The position numbers were made by a program, and so were the translations under genes. A DNA stretch of 64,000 nt from contig NC_060237.1 in assembly GCF_021155775.2 (NCBI RefSeq), positions 17,816,970 to 17,880,969 of the forward strand, written 5' to 3'. Positions 49,711-59,832 of the stretch are shown here, piece after piece; positions within the stretch are counted from its first letter, which is position 1, and every line of letters starts with the position of its first letter. The notes under the pieces are model-generated. The model saw only the letters and a list, made by a program, of their open reading frames with translations. It had not been told where the DNA came from and did no database searches. Source of the DNA: Neodiprion pinetum (Eukaryota; Arthropoda; Insecta; Hymenoptera; Diprionidae).

Positions 49711-51037
49711 TTTGATAATTTTATCATAATCTTGTTGGTAGAATGTGTCAGTGAAAAAATCATATTAGTACGTACACAACATTCTTAAAGTGTTCTAATT
49801 TTTGTTTGTTCCAACACGCTAGTGAAATTTCTGTGATGTTTCATAATTTTTTCATAATCCTCGTAGAATGTGTCAATAAAAAAATTATGTCACTCCTTCA
49901 ACAATATTTTTCTTGTGTTCTGATACTGAAATTATTGATCAGTATTGGACGTATGACCAGAGGTGGTTAGCGGTGGTCGTTGGAGGTTGTTGGCAGTAGT
50001 TGCGGTGATGAAGGTGCACAAGGAAAAGCACGACGATTACGAGGACTTGTGCACTGTGAGGATAACATTTGTATGATATTTGATGGAGTAGGAGTAGGAG
50101 TAGGATCAGGAGTGGGAGATGGAGTAGGATCAGGAGTAGAATCAGAAGTAGGAGTGAGAGTAGAAGTGAGAAAAGGAGTAGTAGGAGTTAAAGTGGAAGT
50201 AAGAGTAGCAATAGTAGGAGATGGAGTAAGAAATAGGAGTAGGAGATGGTGTAGGAATCGGAATAGTAGTAGGAAAAAGGAGTAGGAGTAGAGGTAGAAT
50301 CAGAAGCAGGTGGAGAAGTACGAGTGAGAGAAAAATGAGAAGTAGGATCGTGAGTAACTCGTACTTGAGAGTAGGGTAGGGTAGGGTAGGGTAGGGTAGA
50401 GTAGGTGATGAAGGTGCACGAGGAAAAGGACGACGATGACAAGGACTTGTGCACTGCGAGTATAACATTTTTATGATGTTTGATGGAATAGGAATAGGAT
50501 CAGGAGTAGAATCAGAAGTAGGAGTAGGGAGTAGGAGTGGGAGAAGGAGTAGTCGGAGTTATGGTGGAAGTAAGAGTAGCAGTAGTAGGAGATAGAGTAG
50601 GAACAGGAGTTGGAAGTAGCAGAGGAGATGGAGTAGATATAGGAGTTAAAATTAAAAGTAGGAGATGGAGTAGGCATAGGAATAGAAGTAGGAAGTAGGA
50701 GTAGCAGTGAAGGTAGGATCAGGAGTAGCATTGTGAGTAGAGTAGGAGTAGAAGTAGGATCTGGAGTCATAGTAGGAGTGTGAATAAAAGGGTAGGAGCG
50801 TTAAAGGGCGGAAAGGTGGGATGAGGTGAGGTGGGGTGTGGCGGGGTAGGGTCAGGTCGTGTATTAAATAATGAATCAATATTTAATGACAATTGTAATC
50901 ATGTGGCATCAAAAATTCGGTAGCTATAAATCCGCTAATGGAATGTATTATATTATTGATTTATTAATTAATTCTTTTGATCCTCATATAATACTTTTAA
51001 TTTGTTCTCATACTGAAAATGTTCATTACTATTCCAG
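49711..51037 (+). repeat. Array continuation with GGAGTA hexamer minisatellites
   Basis: A variant unit (about 49,920-50,070) is followed by long GGAGTA, GGATCAGGAGTA and AGAGTAGGAG arrays (about 50,083-50,340 and 50,487-50,780), a GTAGG pentamer run (about 50,363-50,402) and a GGTGGGGTGTGGCGGGG stretch. The low-complexity open frames here (Gly/Val/Ser-rich on one strand, Ser/Tyr/Pro-rich on the other) result from the repeats and are not genes. Confidence 0.85.
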
Positions 51038-52730
51038 GTATGACCCGAGGTGGTTATCGGTGGTTGTTGGAGGTGGTTGACGGTGGTTGAAGGTGGTCGG
51101 AGGTGGACGAGGAGGAGGAGGAGGAAGACGAGGAGAACAAGGTGGACAAGGAGGACGAGAATTTGTGCTCGGTGAGTTTACCATTTTTATAATATTTAAT
51201 GGCAATTGCAAATATATTCTGTCTAAAACTTTTCAAACTTGCCATGTTCAGAATAAATTATTTCAATTCATTTTTCACGCGAGCACAAATTCAGTAGCTA
51301 TCGATGCGTTCATGATATTTCTATAATTTTTTATAATTTTGTCGGAATCTTCTTGGTAGAATATGACAGTGAAAAAATTATACTGGTACTTACACGACAT
51401 TCTTGACGTGTTCTGATTTTTGCTTGGTCCAATAAGCTAGTGAAATTTCTGTAATGTTTCGTAATGTTTTCACAATCCTCGTAAAATGTGTCAATGAAAA
51501 AATTATATCAATCCTTTCACAATATTTTTATTGTGTTCTAATACTGAAATTATTTATTAGTATTCGAGGTACGACCAGATGAAGTTATCGGTGGTCGTTG
51601 GAGATGTTTGGCAGTGGTTGCAGGTGATCAAGGTGCACGAGGAACAGGACGACGATGACAAGGATTTGTCCACTGTGAGAATAACATTCCGTGATATTTG
51701 ATGGAGTAGGAGTAGGATCAGGAGAAGGAGTTAGAGTAGGATCAGGAGTAGGAGGAAAAGTACGAGTGAGAGTAGAATGAGGAGTAGGATCTTGAGTACC
51801 GTGTACTCGTGAGAGGTGGGGGGTGGGATGAGGTGGGGTAGGTAAGGCTATGGTGGGCGGTAAGGTAGGGTAGGGTAGGGTGAGTTAGGGTAGGGTTATG
51901 TCATGTAGGGTCATGTTTACAATAAATTATTTCGATTCATTTTTGAAGCAAGCACATATTCAGTAGCTATAATTGCGCTAGTGAAATTTATTATATTATC
52001 AATTGATTGAATAATTACATTAGTCCTTATATAGTATATTTGGTGTGTTCTTATACTGAAAATATTTATTACTGTTCCAGGTATAATCCGAGGTGGTTAT
52101 CGGTGGTTGGTGGAGGTGGTTGGCGGTGGTTGGAGGTGGACGAGAAGGAGGACGAGGAAGATGAGAAGAACAAGGTGGACGCGGAGGAGGAGGATTTGTG
52201 CTCGGTGAGTAAAACATTTTGATAATATTTATTGGTAATTGCATTAACATTGTATTTGAAATTTTTCAAACTTGTCATGTTTACAATAAATTACTTCAAT
52301 TCATTTTTCGCGCAAGACCATGTTCAGTAGCTTCAAATGCGCTAATAAAATTTATTATCTATTAATTAATTATATTAATCCTTACATGATATTTTTGATG
52401 TGTTCTTATACTAAAAATATTTATCACTATTCCAGGTATAACCCAAGGTGGTTAGCGGTGGTCGTTGAAGGTGGTGAGCGGTAGATGGAGGCGGTCGAGC
52501 TGGACGAGGAGGAGGACGAGGAAGACGAGGATTTGTGCTCGGTGAGTTTAGCATCATTATAATATTTGATGAAGTAGGATCAGGATCGGGAGTAGGAGTA
52601 GTATCAGGGAAAGAAGTAGTATCAGGAGTAGAAGTAGGAGTAGGATCAGATGTAGGTGTAGAAATAGGAGTGGTAGTGGTAATAGAGGCACGGTGCGGGG
52701 GGGGGGGGGGGGGGGGGGGGAGGGTAGGGT
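51038..52730 (+). repeat. Array units 5-8, GTAGG run and poly-G tract
   Basis: More units, with splice-framed G-rich blocks at 51,038-51,171 (134 nt), 52,081-52,204 (124 nt) and 52,436-52,541 (106 nt). A related unit near 51.55-51.70 kb leads into GTAGGGTAGGG runs (about 51,864-51,900). The last unit ends in a GGAGTA array and an uninterrupted G homopolymer (about 52,697-52,720). From about 51,834 onward this DNA is also part of the left palindrome arm. Confidence 0.85.
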
Positions 52731-53504
52731 GACAAAGAAGAAAAACCGAATAGAAAATAGTAATAGCCCTTTGCCGCAGCATAGATCCATACAAGATTCC
52801 AAGGTAGGCATCTTAGATTTACGAGCAAAGTCTGATTAGTACTTTGTCAATCTTGTTAGACCTATGAGATACGTTTCTAACCAGACAAAAATATATCGAT
52901 AATTTACAGTATTTTACAACAGTGATACCTTATCACATGGACAGTGGCCCACCTGATAATCAAGCTTTACAAGTCCTCATTAAGAGTAAGTTTTACAAGT
53001 TCTTGGTAACAGTACCAACAATTACTTAATAACGTCATTCGAAATTAATAATATGTTTTTGTTTTCAGTATTAAAGGCTATTAATGAGGATAGTCCAACG
53101 GTGCCCACATTATCAACGGACTACATATTGAAAGGTGGGTTGATTTCTTTCACCTTGTCTTGGATCCGTGCGAGATAAACACTTGTATATTTCACGGTCC
53201 CGTTATTATCGTGAGGTTGAAGTTCGTAATGTTATTCAGGCGATGAATTTTTAGAAAAACTTGGAATACAACTTCAGGATTGTCTGAAAATAAGTAAACC
53301 GTAATAAACAAAATTGTAATCATATCAAGTTATCAGTAATAAGCAATTGCGAGTAAAATATTAGCTTACTTTTGTAAGTATTTATGAATATAGCCTCCAT
53401 GAATATTCATTGTTGGTATATAAGGTCTGGCAACGTACCTACCTTCTGTAAGAGATGTTGAAGACTTTTAACATAATTATGTTTCAGATCTGTGCCCCAC
53501 CTAG
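52731..53504 (+). pseudogene. Unc-76: Unc-76/FEZ 3' terminal exons, 5'-truncated (left arm)
   Basis: Four splice-linked exons: partial 52,731-52,803 (VTKKKNRIENSNSPLPQHR...), 52,910-52,985 (YFTTVIPYHMDSGPPDNQAL...), 53,069-53,134 (ILKAINEDSPTVPTL then STDYILK) and 53,488-53,504 (DLCPT and stop). Phases agree at every GT-AG junction. FEZ/Unc-76 proteins, kinesin-1 cargo adaptors of axonal transport, end in TTVIPY...VPTLLTDYILKVLCPT, so this is their C-terminus. It has Ser for Leu and Asp for Val in that tail. Upstream, the coding sequence is cut off by the G-run and satellite, so as seen it is a gene fragment. A spliced link to far-upstream exons cannot be excluded. Confidence 0.75.
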
Positions 53505-54980
53505 TGATCCACTAGTACATATCCTCCGACGTGACATCGCTCCGCTACGTATGCAGAAGAAAAGATTTATTAAGATGCAGATTGCTCCTCTCTTCTTGCC
53601 ATTGTGCCTTCAGCCATTGTTGTGCTGTGTGTTTAAAATTTAGGACAGTATATAAGATAGAATAACATGTACATCTACGAATATAGCACTGCAATAAATC
53701 TTATATAAATGAGCTCTCATTGAGATTTCTCTGTATTTATAACTCGACGCGAGAAGGCAAAAATCAATGTAATGCCATCTGTAAGGTAATTGGACTCGTA
53801 TTTGCACTACGAGAACTCTTTGGGCATTTTGCGGTGAAGTTTGAAAAATTGTTGTAGAAGAAATTAAATAACTATAAAAATGGATAAAAAATATTATCTC
53901 TAATAGTAAATGTAGCTAATACAGCTTTAACCGTATATCGATTATGTTAATGATCTATTGTGACAAGATCGGAATTAGATAAGCTCTCTAAATACCCTTT
54001 TCTAGTCTATTAACTTATATCATGTATATGTAAATGTATATTTCTTCAGTTTATACAATCACTGCACTAGGATTACCCTTGCCATGTTTTATGGTGCGCT
54101 TGTGTAATTTGTATATTATTAATCTTGCGCTTTACTCTATTTGCGACAAGTTGCGACTGTTTCTCTTTTCTTGGCAATTATTTATGTACATGTATGTGTG
54201 TATATGTACATATATACTTATGAATGTGTATATACATATATGCACATATTTAAAACTAGACTTTTACAATAAACATAGAGGTTTTAGTATATTCACATAC
54301 GGATTTCTGTGTATAGGTATACTTGAACTAAAATATCCTTATCTCTAATACGGAGTTGTTCGTAATTCGCATTTGTTCTTGTAACCCAATGTCCTACATA
54401 CGATGGCAAAAATCGAGATCCAACTTAACTGAGTCTCAAAGCCCTGTTGACACAAAAGCAGCTATTTGATAGAAATTATAGTTTATAGTTTACACAGCCC
54501 ATTGCATGATATTTCATTATAAATACATATGTTTCAATGTATTTAGGAATAATTTATCAAATATACAGAGGTCATGTGCAAATAATAAATGAATTGATTC
54601 GACCGCAGTTTGATGTATTCATTAGAGCTTTAACAATAAATCTAAGCTTTGTTACTTCTTTTATTTTATTATTGATAATCAAAAACATTTCCGACTATTC
54701 GTGCTGTGGAAGCATGGGGATTAAACCAAATGTAGCAAAAGATTAGAAACAGTGTATGTAGAGTACGGGTATTTTTATAACAATGCAAACACGTGCCGCT
54801 AGCTTAGTTTTGATATATCTAGAATACCACGCCTTGCGAATCAGCTTTCCAGACAGAGATGAATGATGAATTTTAAGGATTGCATTATCGTTGTTGAATA
54901 CTCTATGCCTCATGGGAAACGAAAATCTGTAACGATAAAATTGATGCGCCGGATCATCGTCGACTTTAACTTATGAAATG
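53505..54980 (+). other. Single-copy-like flank after the Unc-76 fragment (probable 3' UTR and downstream)
   Basis: AT-rich DNA with AATAAA near 53,694. Open frames of 69 and 104 codons are present and exactly mirrored in the other arm, which only reflects the duplication. They are Leu/Ile/Tyr-rich with microsatellite-derived parts and match no family I know. No independent gene is supported. Confidence 0.5.
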
Positions 54981-54989
54981 TACGACCAT

Positions 54990-55110
54990 TTTCGAACACC
55001 TCCTACCTCCCCCTGCCACCTCCGACCATCAATGGCCACTTTCGATCACCCCCTATCACCTTCTGCCAGCGCCGACCACCTCCTACCATTTCCGAACACC
55101 TCCAACCATC
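54990..55110 (-). repeat. Minisatellite in opposite orientation (ACCACCTCC type)
   Basis: Repeats such as CACCTCCGACCATC and GACCACCTCCTACC are the reverse complement of the GGTGGTCGGAGGTGG core of the splice-framed arrays. They lie directly before the 0.95-kb repeat. This indicates an inverted fragment of the same family. Confidence 0.65.
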
Positions 55111-56110
55111 CTATTTACCTATATTACTAGATTAGCTATGATATGAAAAGAGAAGAATTATTCATTTCGAAATGAGATTCTATTCGACGCGCGCTTGATG
55201 TATTCCATAACATTAGTATTTATAATTATTCCAATAACTTTTCATTTGCCCTCTCGATCTTGAATTTTCATAGGCATAGAATCGAAACGCTGTTTTAGCT
55301 GGTCGCAAGTGAAGTATCTGCGTTGGGTGGAGGAGCAGAATTTATTTTTCGAAAAATATTCGGATGGAAAAAAATTCAGAGTAACGGTAATACATCACGG
55401 ATGCGCTAATTTTGAACGAGATGAAATGGATGCTTCGTATATGAGACAGTATTTAACGCTGCGTAGTGATTTGAAGACCTAAATAGGTGATAGGGAGAGA
55501 AAGAACGAAGCTTCTCAACACTTCGAGTGTATTTTAACACACATTTGATAGATACGAGCGAAATTTTTCATCATCCAACTGTCGCAGAACGGCAGCGTTA
55601 TCAGCTGACCCGTTAACCGAAGGATACATCTTCAGTCAACGGCTGACCATCGAAGGGCCTGGCCGCTTGTGTCTGGAATCGGCAGGAGAGATGAAGTGTG
55701 TATTTCTTGTATGAAATGTGAAAGCTAAAATCATTATACATCATATCATATCATCATACATCATACATCATACATCGTACATCATACATCATACATCATC
55801 ATACCTAGTATTACAGTTCGAAACCAGAGTTTGAATTTTCGGATGTTCGGAAAGTGACGTCACCAATCTAAAATCGGCTAGCCGAGTTCCTCAGTCGGGT
55901 AACAACCGCGCAGTAGAGCGGACGGATAAGAGTCGCGCTCCGCAAATTTCGAGTACCGGGTTCTCAACCTCCCGGATCCCGCGTTTCGGGTCCGCTACGT
56001 ATTCGAGTACCGGGTTCTCAACCTCCCGGATCCCGCGCTTCGGGTCCGCTACGCGGTGAAACTCGACTTCCAGGATAAGCGCTCCGTGGTTCCTGGTTCA
56101 TGTTTACAAT
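55096..56110 (+). repeat. 0.95-kb dispersed repeat, copy 2 (left arm)
   Basis: Partner of 47,461-48,420. It includes the TCATACA microsatellite (about 55,735-55,800), TGACGTCA at 55,855-55,862 and the GC-rich CCGGGTTCTCAACCTCCCGG block. That block is tandemly duplicated here (about 55,947-56,055) but single in the right arm and in copy 1. Confidence 0.9.
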
Positions 56111-57212
56111 AAATTATTTCAATTCGTTTTTCGCGCAACCCCAAATTCGGCAGCTGTCAGTCCGCTAATAAAATTTCTCGACTTCCAGGATGAGCGCTCC
56201 GTGGTTCCTGGTTCATGTTTACAATAAATTATTTCAATTCTTTTTACGCGCAACCCCAAATTCGGTAGCTGTCAGTCCGCTAATAAAATTTCTCGACTTC
56301 CAGGATGAGCGCTCCGTGGTTCCTGGTTCATGTTTACAATAAATTATTTCAATTCTTTTTACGCGCAACCCCAAATTCGGTAGCTGTCAGTCCGCTAATA
56401 AAATTTCTCGACTTCCAGGATGAGCGCTCCGTGGTTCCTGGTTCATGTTTACAATGAATTATTTCAATTCGTTTTTCGCGCAACCCCAAATTCGGCAGCT
56501 GTCAGTCCGCTAATAAAATTTCTCGACTTCCAGGATGAGCGCTCCGTGGTTCCTGGTTCATGTTTACAATAAATTATTTCAATTCGTTTTTCGCGCAACC
56601 CCAAATTCGGTAGCTGTCAGTCCGCTAATAAAATTTCTCGACTTCCAGGATGAGCGCTCCGTGGTTCCTGGTTCATGTTTACAATGAATTATTTCAATTC
56701 GTTTTTCGCGCAACCCCAAATTCGGCAGCTGTCAGTCCGCTAATAAAATTTCTCGACTTCCAGGATAAGCGCTCCGTGGTTCCTGGTTCATGTTTACAAT
56801 AAATTATTTCAATTCGTTTTTCGCGCAACCCCAAATTCGGTAGCTGTCAGTCCGCTAATAAAATTTCTCGACTTCCAGGATGAGCGCTCCGTGGTTCCTG
56901 GTTCATGTTTACAATGAATTATTTCAATTCGTTTTTCGCGCAACCCCAAATTCGGTAGCTGTCAGTCCGCTAATAAAATTTCTCGACTTCCAGGATGAGC
57001 GCTCCGTGGTTCCTGGTTCATGTTTACAATAAATTATTTCAATTCTTTTTTCGCGCAACCCCAAATTCGGTAGCTGTCAGTCCGCTAATAAAATTTCTCG
57101 ACTTCCAGGATGAGCGCTCCGTGGTTCCTGGTTCATGTTTACAATGAATTATTTCAATTCGTTTTTCGCGCAAGCCCTAATTCGGTAGCTGTCAGTGCGC
57201 CAATAAAATTTC
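56064..57212 (+). repeat. 115-bp tandem repeat, ten copies (left arm)
   Basis: The unit runs CTCGACTTCCAGGATGAGCG, GTGGTTCCTGGTTCATG, TTTACAATAAATTATTTC, CGCAACCCCAAATTCGG, AGCTGTCAGTCCGCTAATAA. Period is 115 bp. Copies differ at a few diagnostic bases (CGGCAGCTG or CGGTAGCTG; CGTTTTTCGC or CTTTTTACGC). The second half of the unit is the AT-rich head of the longer array units, so the tandem repeat grew from a truncated unit joined to the end of the 0.95-kb repeat. Confidence 0.92.
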
Positions 57213-57299
57213 CATAACTTCACAATCTTCTCATAATCTTTTTGGTAAAATATGTCGATAAAAAAATTATATCAATCCTTACACATTATTTTTGATTTG

Positions 57300-57655
57300 T
57301 TCTTCTACTGAAAATATTTATTACTATTCAAGGTATAACCTGAGGTGGTTGAAGGTGGTCGGAGGTGGTCGAGGAGGACGAGGATGACGAGGATTTGTGC
57401 TGGGTGAGTAAAACACTTTTATAATATTTGATGGCAATTGTAATTATATTTTATCTGAAATATTTCAAACTTGTCATGTTTACATTAAATTATTTCAATT
57501 CATTTTTCACGCAAGCACAAATTCAGTAGCTACGAATAAGCTTATACAATTTATCATATTAATAATTAATTATTTAATCAATGACTCAATTATATTAATC
57601 CTTACACAATATTTTCGATGTGTTCTTCTACTGAAAATATTTATTACTATTCAAG
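57300..57655 (+). repeat. Array unit next to the palindrome centre (left)
   Basis: Contains the shortest splice-framed block (57,333-57,403, 71 nt) followed by GTGAGTAAAACAC. From 57,439 inward the sequence departs from its right-arm partner at several bases, marking the edge of the highly identical arms. Confidence 0.8.
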
Positions 57656-58350
57656 GTATAACCTGAGGTGGTTGAAGGTGGTCGGAGGTGGACGAGGAGG
57701 AGGACGAGCTGGACGAGGAGGAGGACCAGGTGGACGAGGAGGAGGCGGGGTGGGTCGTGGAAGAGGACCTCTCCTCTCCTCAGAGGAGGGGAGGGGGAGG
57801 GGCAGGGAAGGGGGAGCGGTGGGCGGGGAGGGGGAAGGGACGGGATGGGAAGGGCTGGGAAGGGGCGGTGGGGAGGTCGGGTGGGCGGGAGGAAGGGTGG
57901 GAGGGAGGGAGGGAGGGAGGGGGGGCGGGTGGGAGGGAGGGAGGGAGGGTGGGGGGGAGGGAGGGAGGGAGGGAGGGAGGGAGTGGAGGACGGATGTCGA
58001 TGCGAGCCCGTTAGAGTTACTAGAGCAGAACACGCCCGCCCGCCCGCCCCTTCCCACTCCCTCCCTCCCCCCCCTCCCTCCCGCCCCCCCCTCCCTCCCT
58101 CCCTCCCACCCTTCCTCCCGCCCACCCGACCTCCCCACCGCCCCTTCCCAGCCCTTCCCATCCCGTCCCTTCCCCCTCCCCGCCCACCGCTCCCCCTTCC
58201 CTGCCCCTCCCCCTCCCCTCCTCTGAGGAGAGGAGAGGTCCTCTCCCACGACCCACCCCGCCTCCTCCTCGTCCACCTCCTCCTCCTCCTCGTCCACCTG
58301 GTCCTCCTCCTCGTCCAGCTGGTCCTCCTCCTCGTCCACCTCCGACCACC
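57656..58350. repeat. Palindrome centre: G-rich then C-rich inverted block
   Basis: 57,656-57,984 is purine-rich (GACGAGGAGGAG, then GGGAGG repeats) and 58,032-58,350 is the pyrimidine-rich complement, with length changes in the repeats. The spacer at about 57,984-58,031 (GGATGTCGATGCGAGCCCG, then TTAGAGTTACTAGAGC) is unique. Long Gly/Arg/Glu- and Pro-rich open frames (up to 280 codons, several frames, both strands) are by-products of the low complexity. The left half has many GGG runs with G-quadruplex potential, and the whole could extrude as a hairpin. Confidence 0.9.
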
Positions 58351-58566
58351 TCGGGTGATACCTGGAATAGTAATGAATATTTTTAGTATAGGAACACATC
58401 AAAAATATTGTGTAAGAATTAATGTAATTAATCAATTAATTAATAATATAATAAATTGTACAAGATTATTCATAGCCACTGAATATGTGCTTGCACGAAA
58501 AATGAATTGAAATAATTTACTGTAAACGTGACAAGTTTGTAATATTTCAGATGAAATATAATTACG
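58351..58566 (-). repeat. Array unit next to the palindrome centre (right, diverged)
   Basis: Minus-strand unit whose head and flank differ from the left-arm partner by many substitutions. It is closer to the unit at about 49.04-49.20 kb (shared ATATTACAAACTTGTCACG and CACATATTCAG wording). Confidence 0.75.
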
Positions 58567-58785
58567 ATTGCCATCAAATATTATAAAAGTGTTTTACTCA
58601 CCCAGCACAAATCCTCGTCATCCTCGTCCTCCTCGACCACCTCCGACCACCTTCAACCACCTCAGGTTATACCTTGAATAGTAATAAATATTTTCAGTAG
58701 AAGAACAAATCAAAAATAATGTGTAAGGATTGATATAATTTTTTTATCGACATATTTTACCAAAAAGATTATGAGAAGATTGTGA

Positions 58786-59832
58786 AGTTATGGAAATTTT
58801 ATTGGCGCACTGACAGCTACCGAATTAGGGCTTGCGCGAAAAACGAATTGAAATAATTCATTGTAAACATGAACCAGGAACCACGGAGCGCTCATCCTGG
58901 AAGTCGAGAAATTTTATTAGCGGACTGACAGCTACCGAATTTGGGGTTGCGCGAAAAAAGAATTGAAATAATTTATTGTAAACATGAACCAGGAACCACG
59001 GAGCGCTCATCCTGGAAGTCGAGAAATTTTATTAGCGGACTGACAGCTACCGAATTTGGGGTTGCGCGAAAAACGAATTGAAATAATTTATTGTAAACAT
59101 GAACCAGGAACCACGGAGCGCTTATCCTGGAAGTCGAGAAATTTTATTAGCGGACTGACAGCTGCCGAATTTGGGGTTGCGCGAAAAACGAATTGAAATA
59201 ATTCATTGTAAACATGAACCAGGAACCACGGAGCGCTCATCCTGGAAGTCGAGAAATTTTATTAGCGGACTGACAGCTACCGAATTTGGGGTTGCGCGAA
59301 AAACGAATTGAAATAATTTATTGTAAACATGAACCAGGAACCACGGAGCGCTCATCCTGGAAGTCGAGAAATTTTATTAGCGGACTGACAGCTGCCGAAT
59401 TTGGGGTTGCGCGAAAAACGAATTGAAATAATTCATTGTAAACATGAACCAGGAACCACGGAGCGCTCATCCTGGAAGTCGAGAAATTTTATTAGCGGAC
59501 TGACAGCTACCGAATTTGGGGTTGCGCGTAAAAAGAATTGAAATAATTTATTGTAAACATGAACCAGGAACCACGGAGCGCTCATCCTGGAAGTCGAGAA
59601 ATTTTATTAGCGGACTGACAGCTACCGAATTTGGGGTTGCGCGTAAAAAGAATTGAAATAATTTATTGTAAACATGAACCAGGAACCACGGAGCGCTCAT
59701 CCTGGAAGTCGAGAAATTTTATTAGCGGACTGACAGCTGCCGAATTTGGGGTTGCGCGAAAAACGAATTGAAATAATTTATTGTAAACATGAACCCGGAA
59801 CCACGGAGCGCTTATCCTGGAAGTAGAGTTTC
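58786..59832 (-). repeat. 115-bp tandem repeat, nine copies (right arm)
   Basis: Minus-strand counterpart of the left-arm array, counted by the repeated GAACCAGGAACCACGGAGCG. The outermost copy has private changes (GAACCCGGAACC and GGAAGTAGAG near 59,790-59,825). Confidence 0.92.

Larger units (their letters stand above)
51834..57438 (+). repeat. Giant palindrome, left arm
   Basis: Reverse-complement partner of 58,567-64,000. For most of the outer arm, position x pairs with 115,836 minus x (115,834 outside the G-run, about 116,005 next to the centre). The two shifts come from a G-run length change, and from one extra 115-bp repeat plus one duplicated ~54-bp block in this arm. Single-base differences are very few. 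It contains array units, an Unc-76 3' fragment, a 0.95-kb repeat and ten 115-bp tandem copies. Confidence 0.95.

Noticed and set aside
50363..50402. GTAGG run as a telomere
   Set aside because: The unit is GGTAG, not TTAGG, the run is short, and it is surrounded by other G-rich satellites.
52535..52732. Gly/Val-rich open frame and its mirror at 62,997-63,299
   Set aside because: Product of GGAGTA hexamers and poly-G. Only its last ~25 codons in the right-arm frame are meaningful, and those belong to the Unc-76 fragment.
54034..54348. 104-codon open frame repeated on the minus strand at 61,488-61,802
   Set aside because: The repetition is only due to the palindrome. The protein is a low-complexity hydrophobic translation including a TATACATA microsatellite.
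57618..58510. Overlapping open frames up to 280 codons on both strands at the palindrome centre
   Set aside because: They are Gly/Arg/Glu- or Pro/Leu-rich translations of GGGAGG and GACGAGG repeats, open in many frames at once. No splice or start context and no domain.
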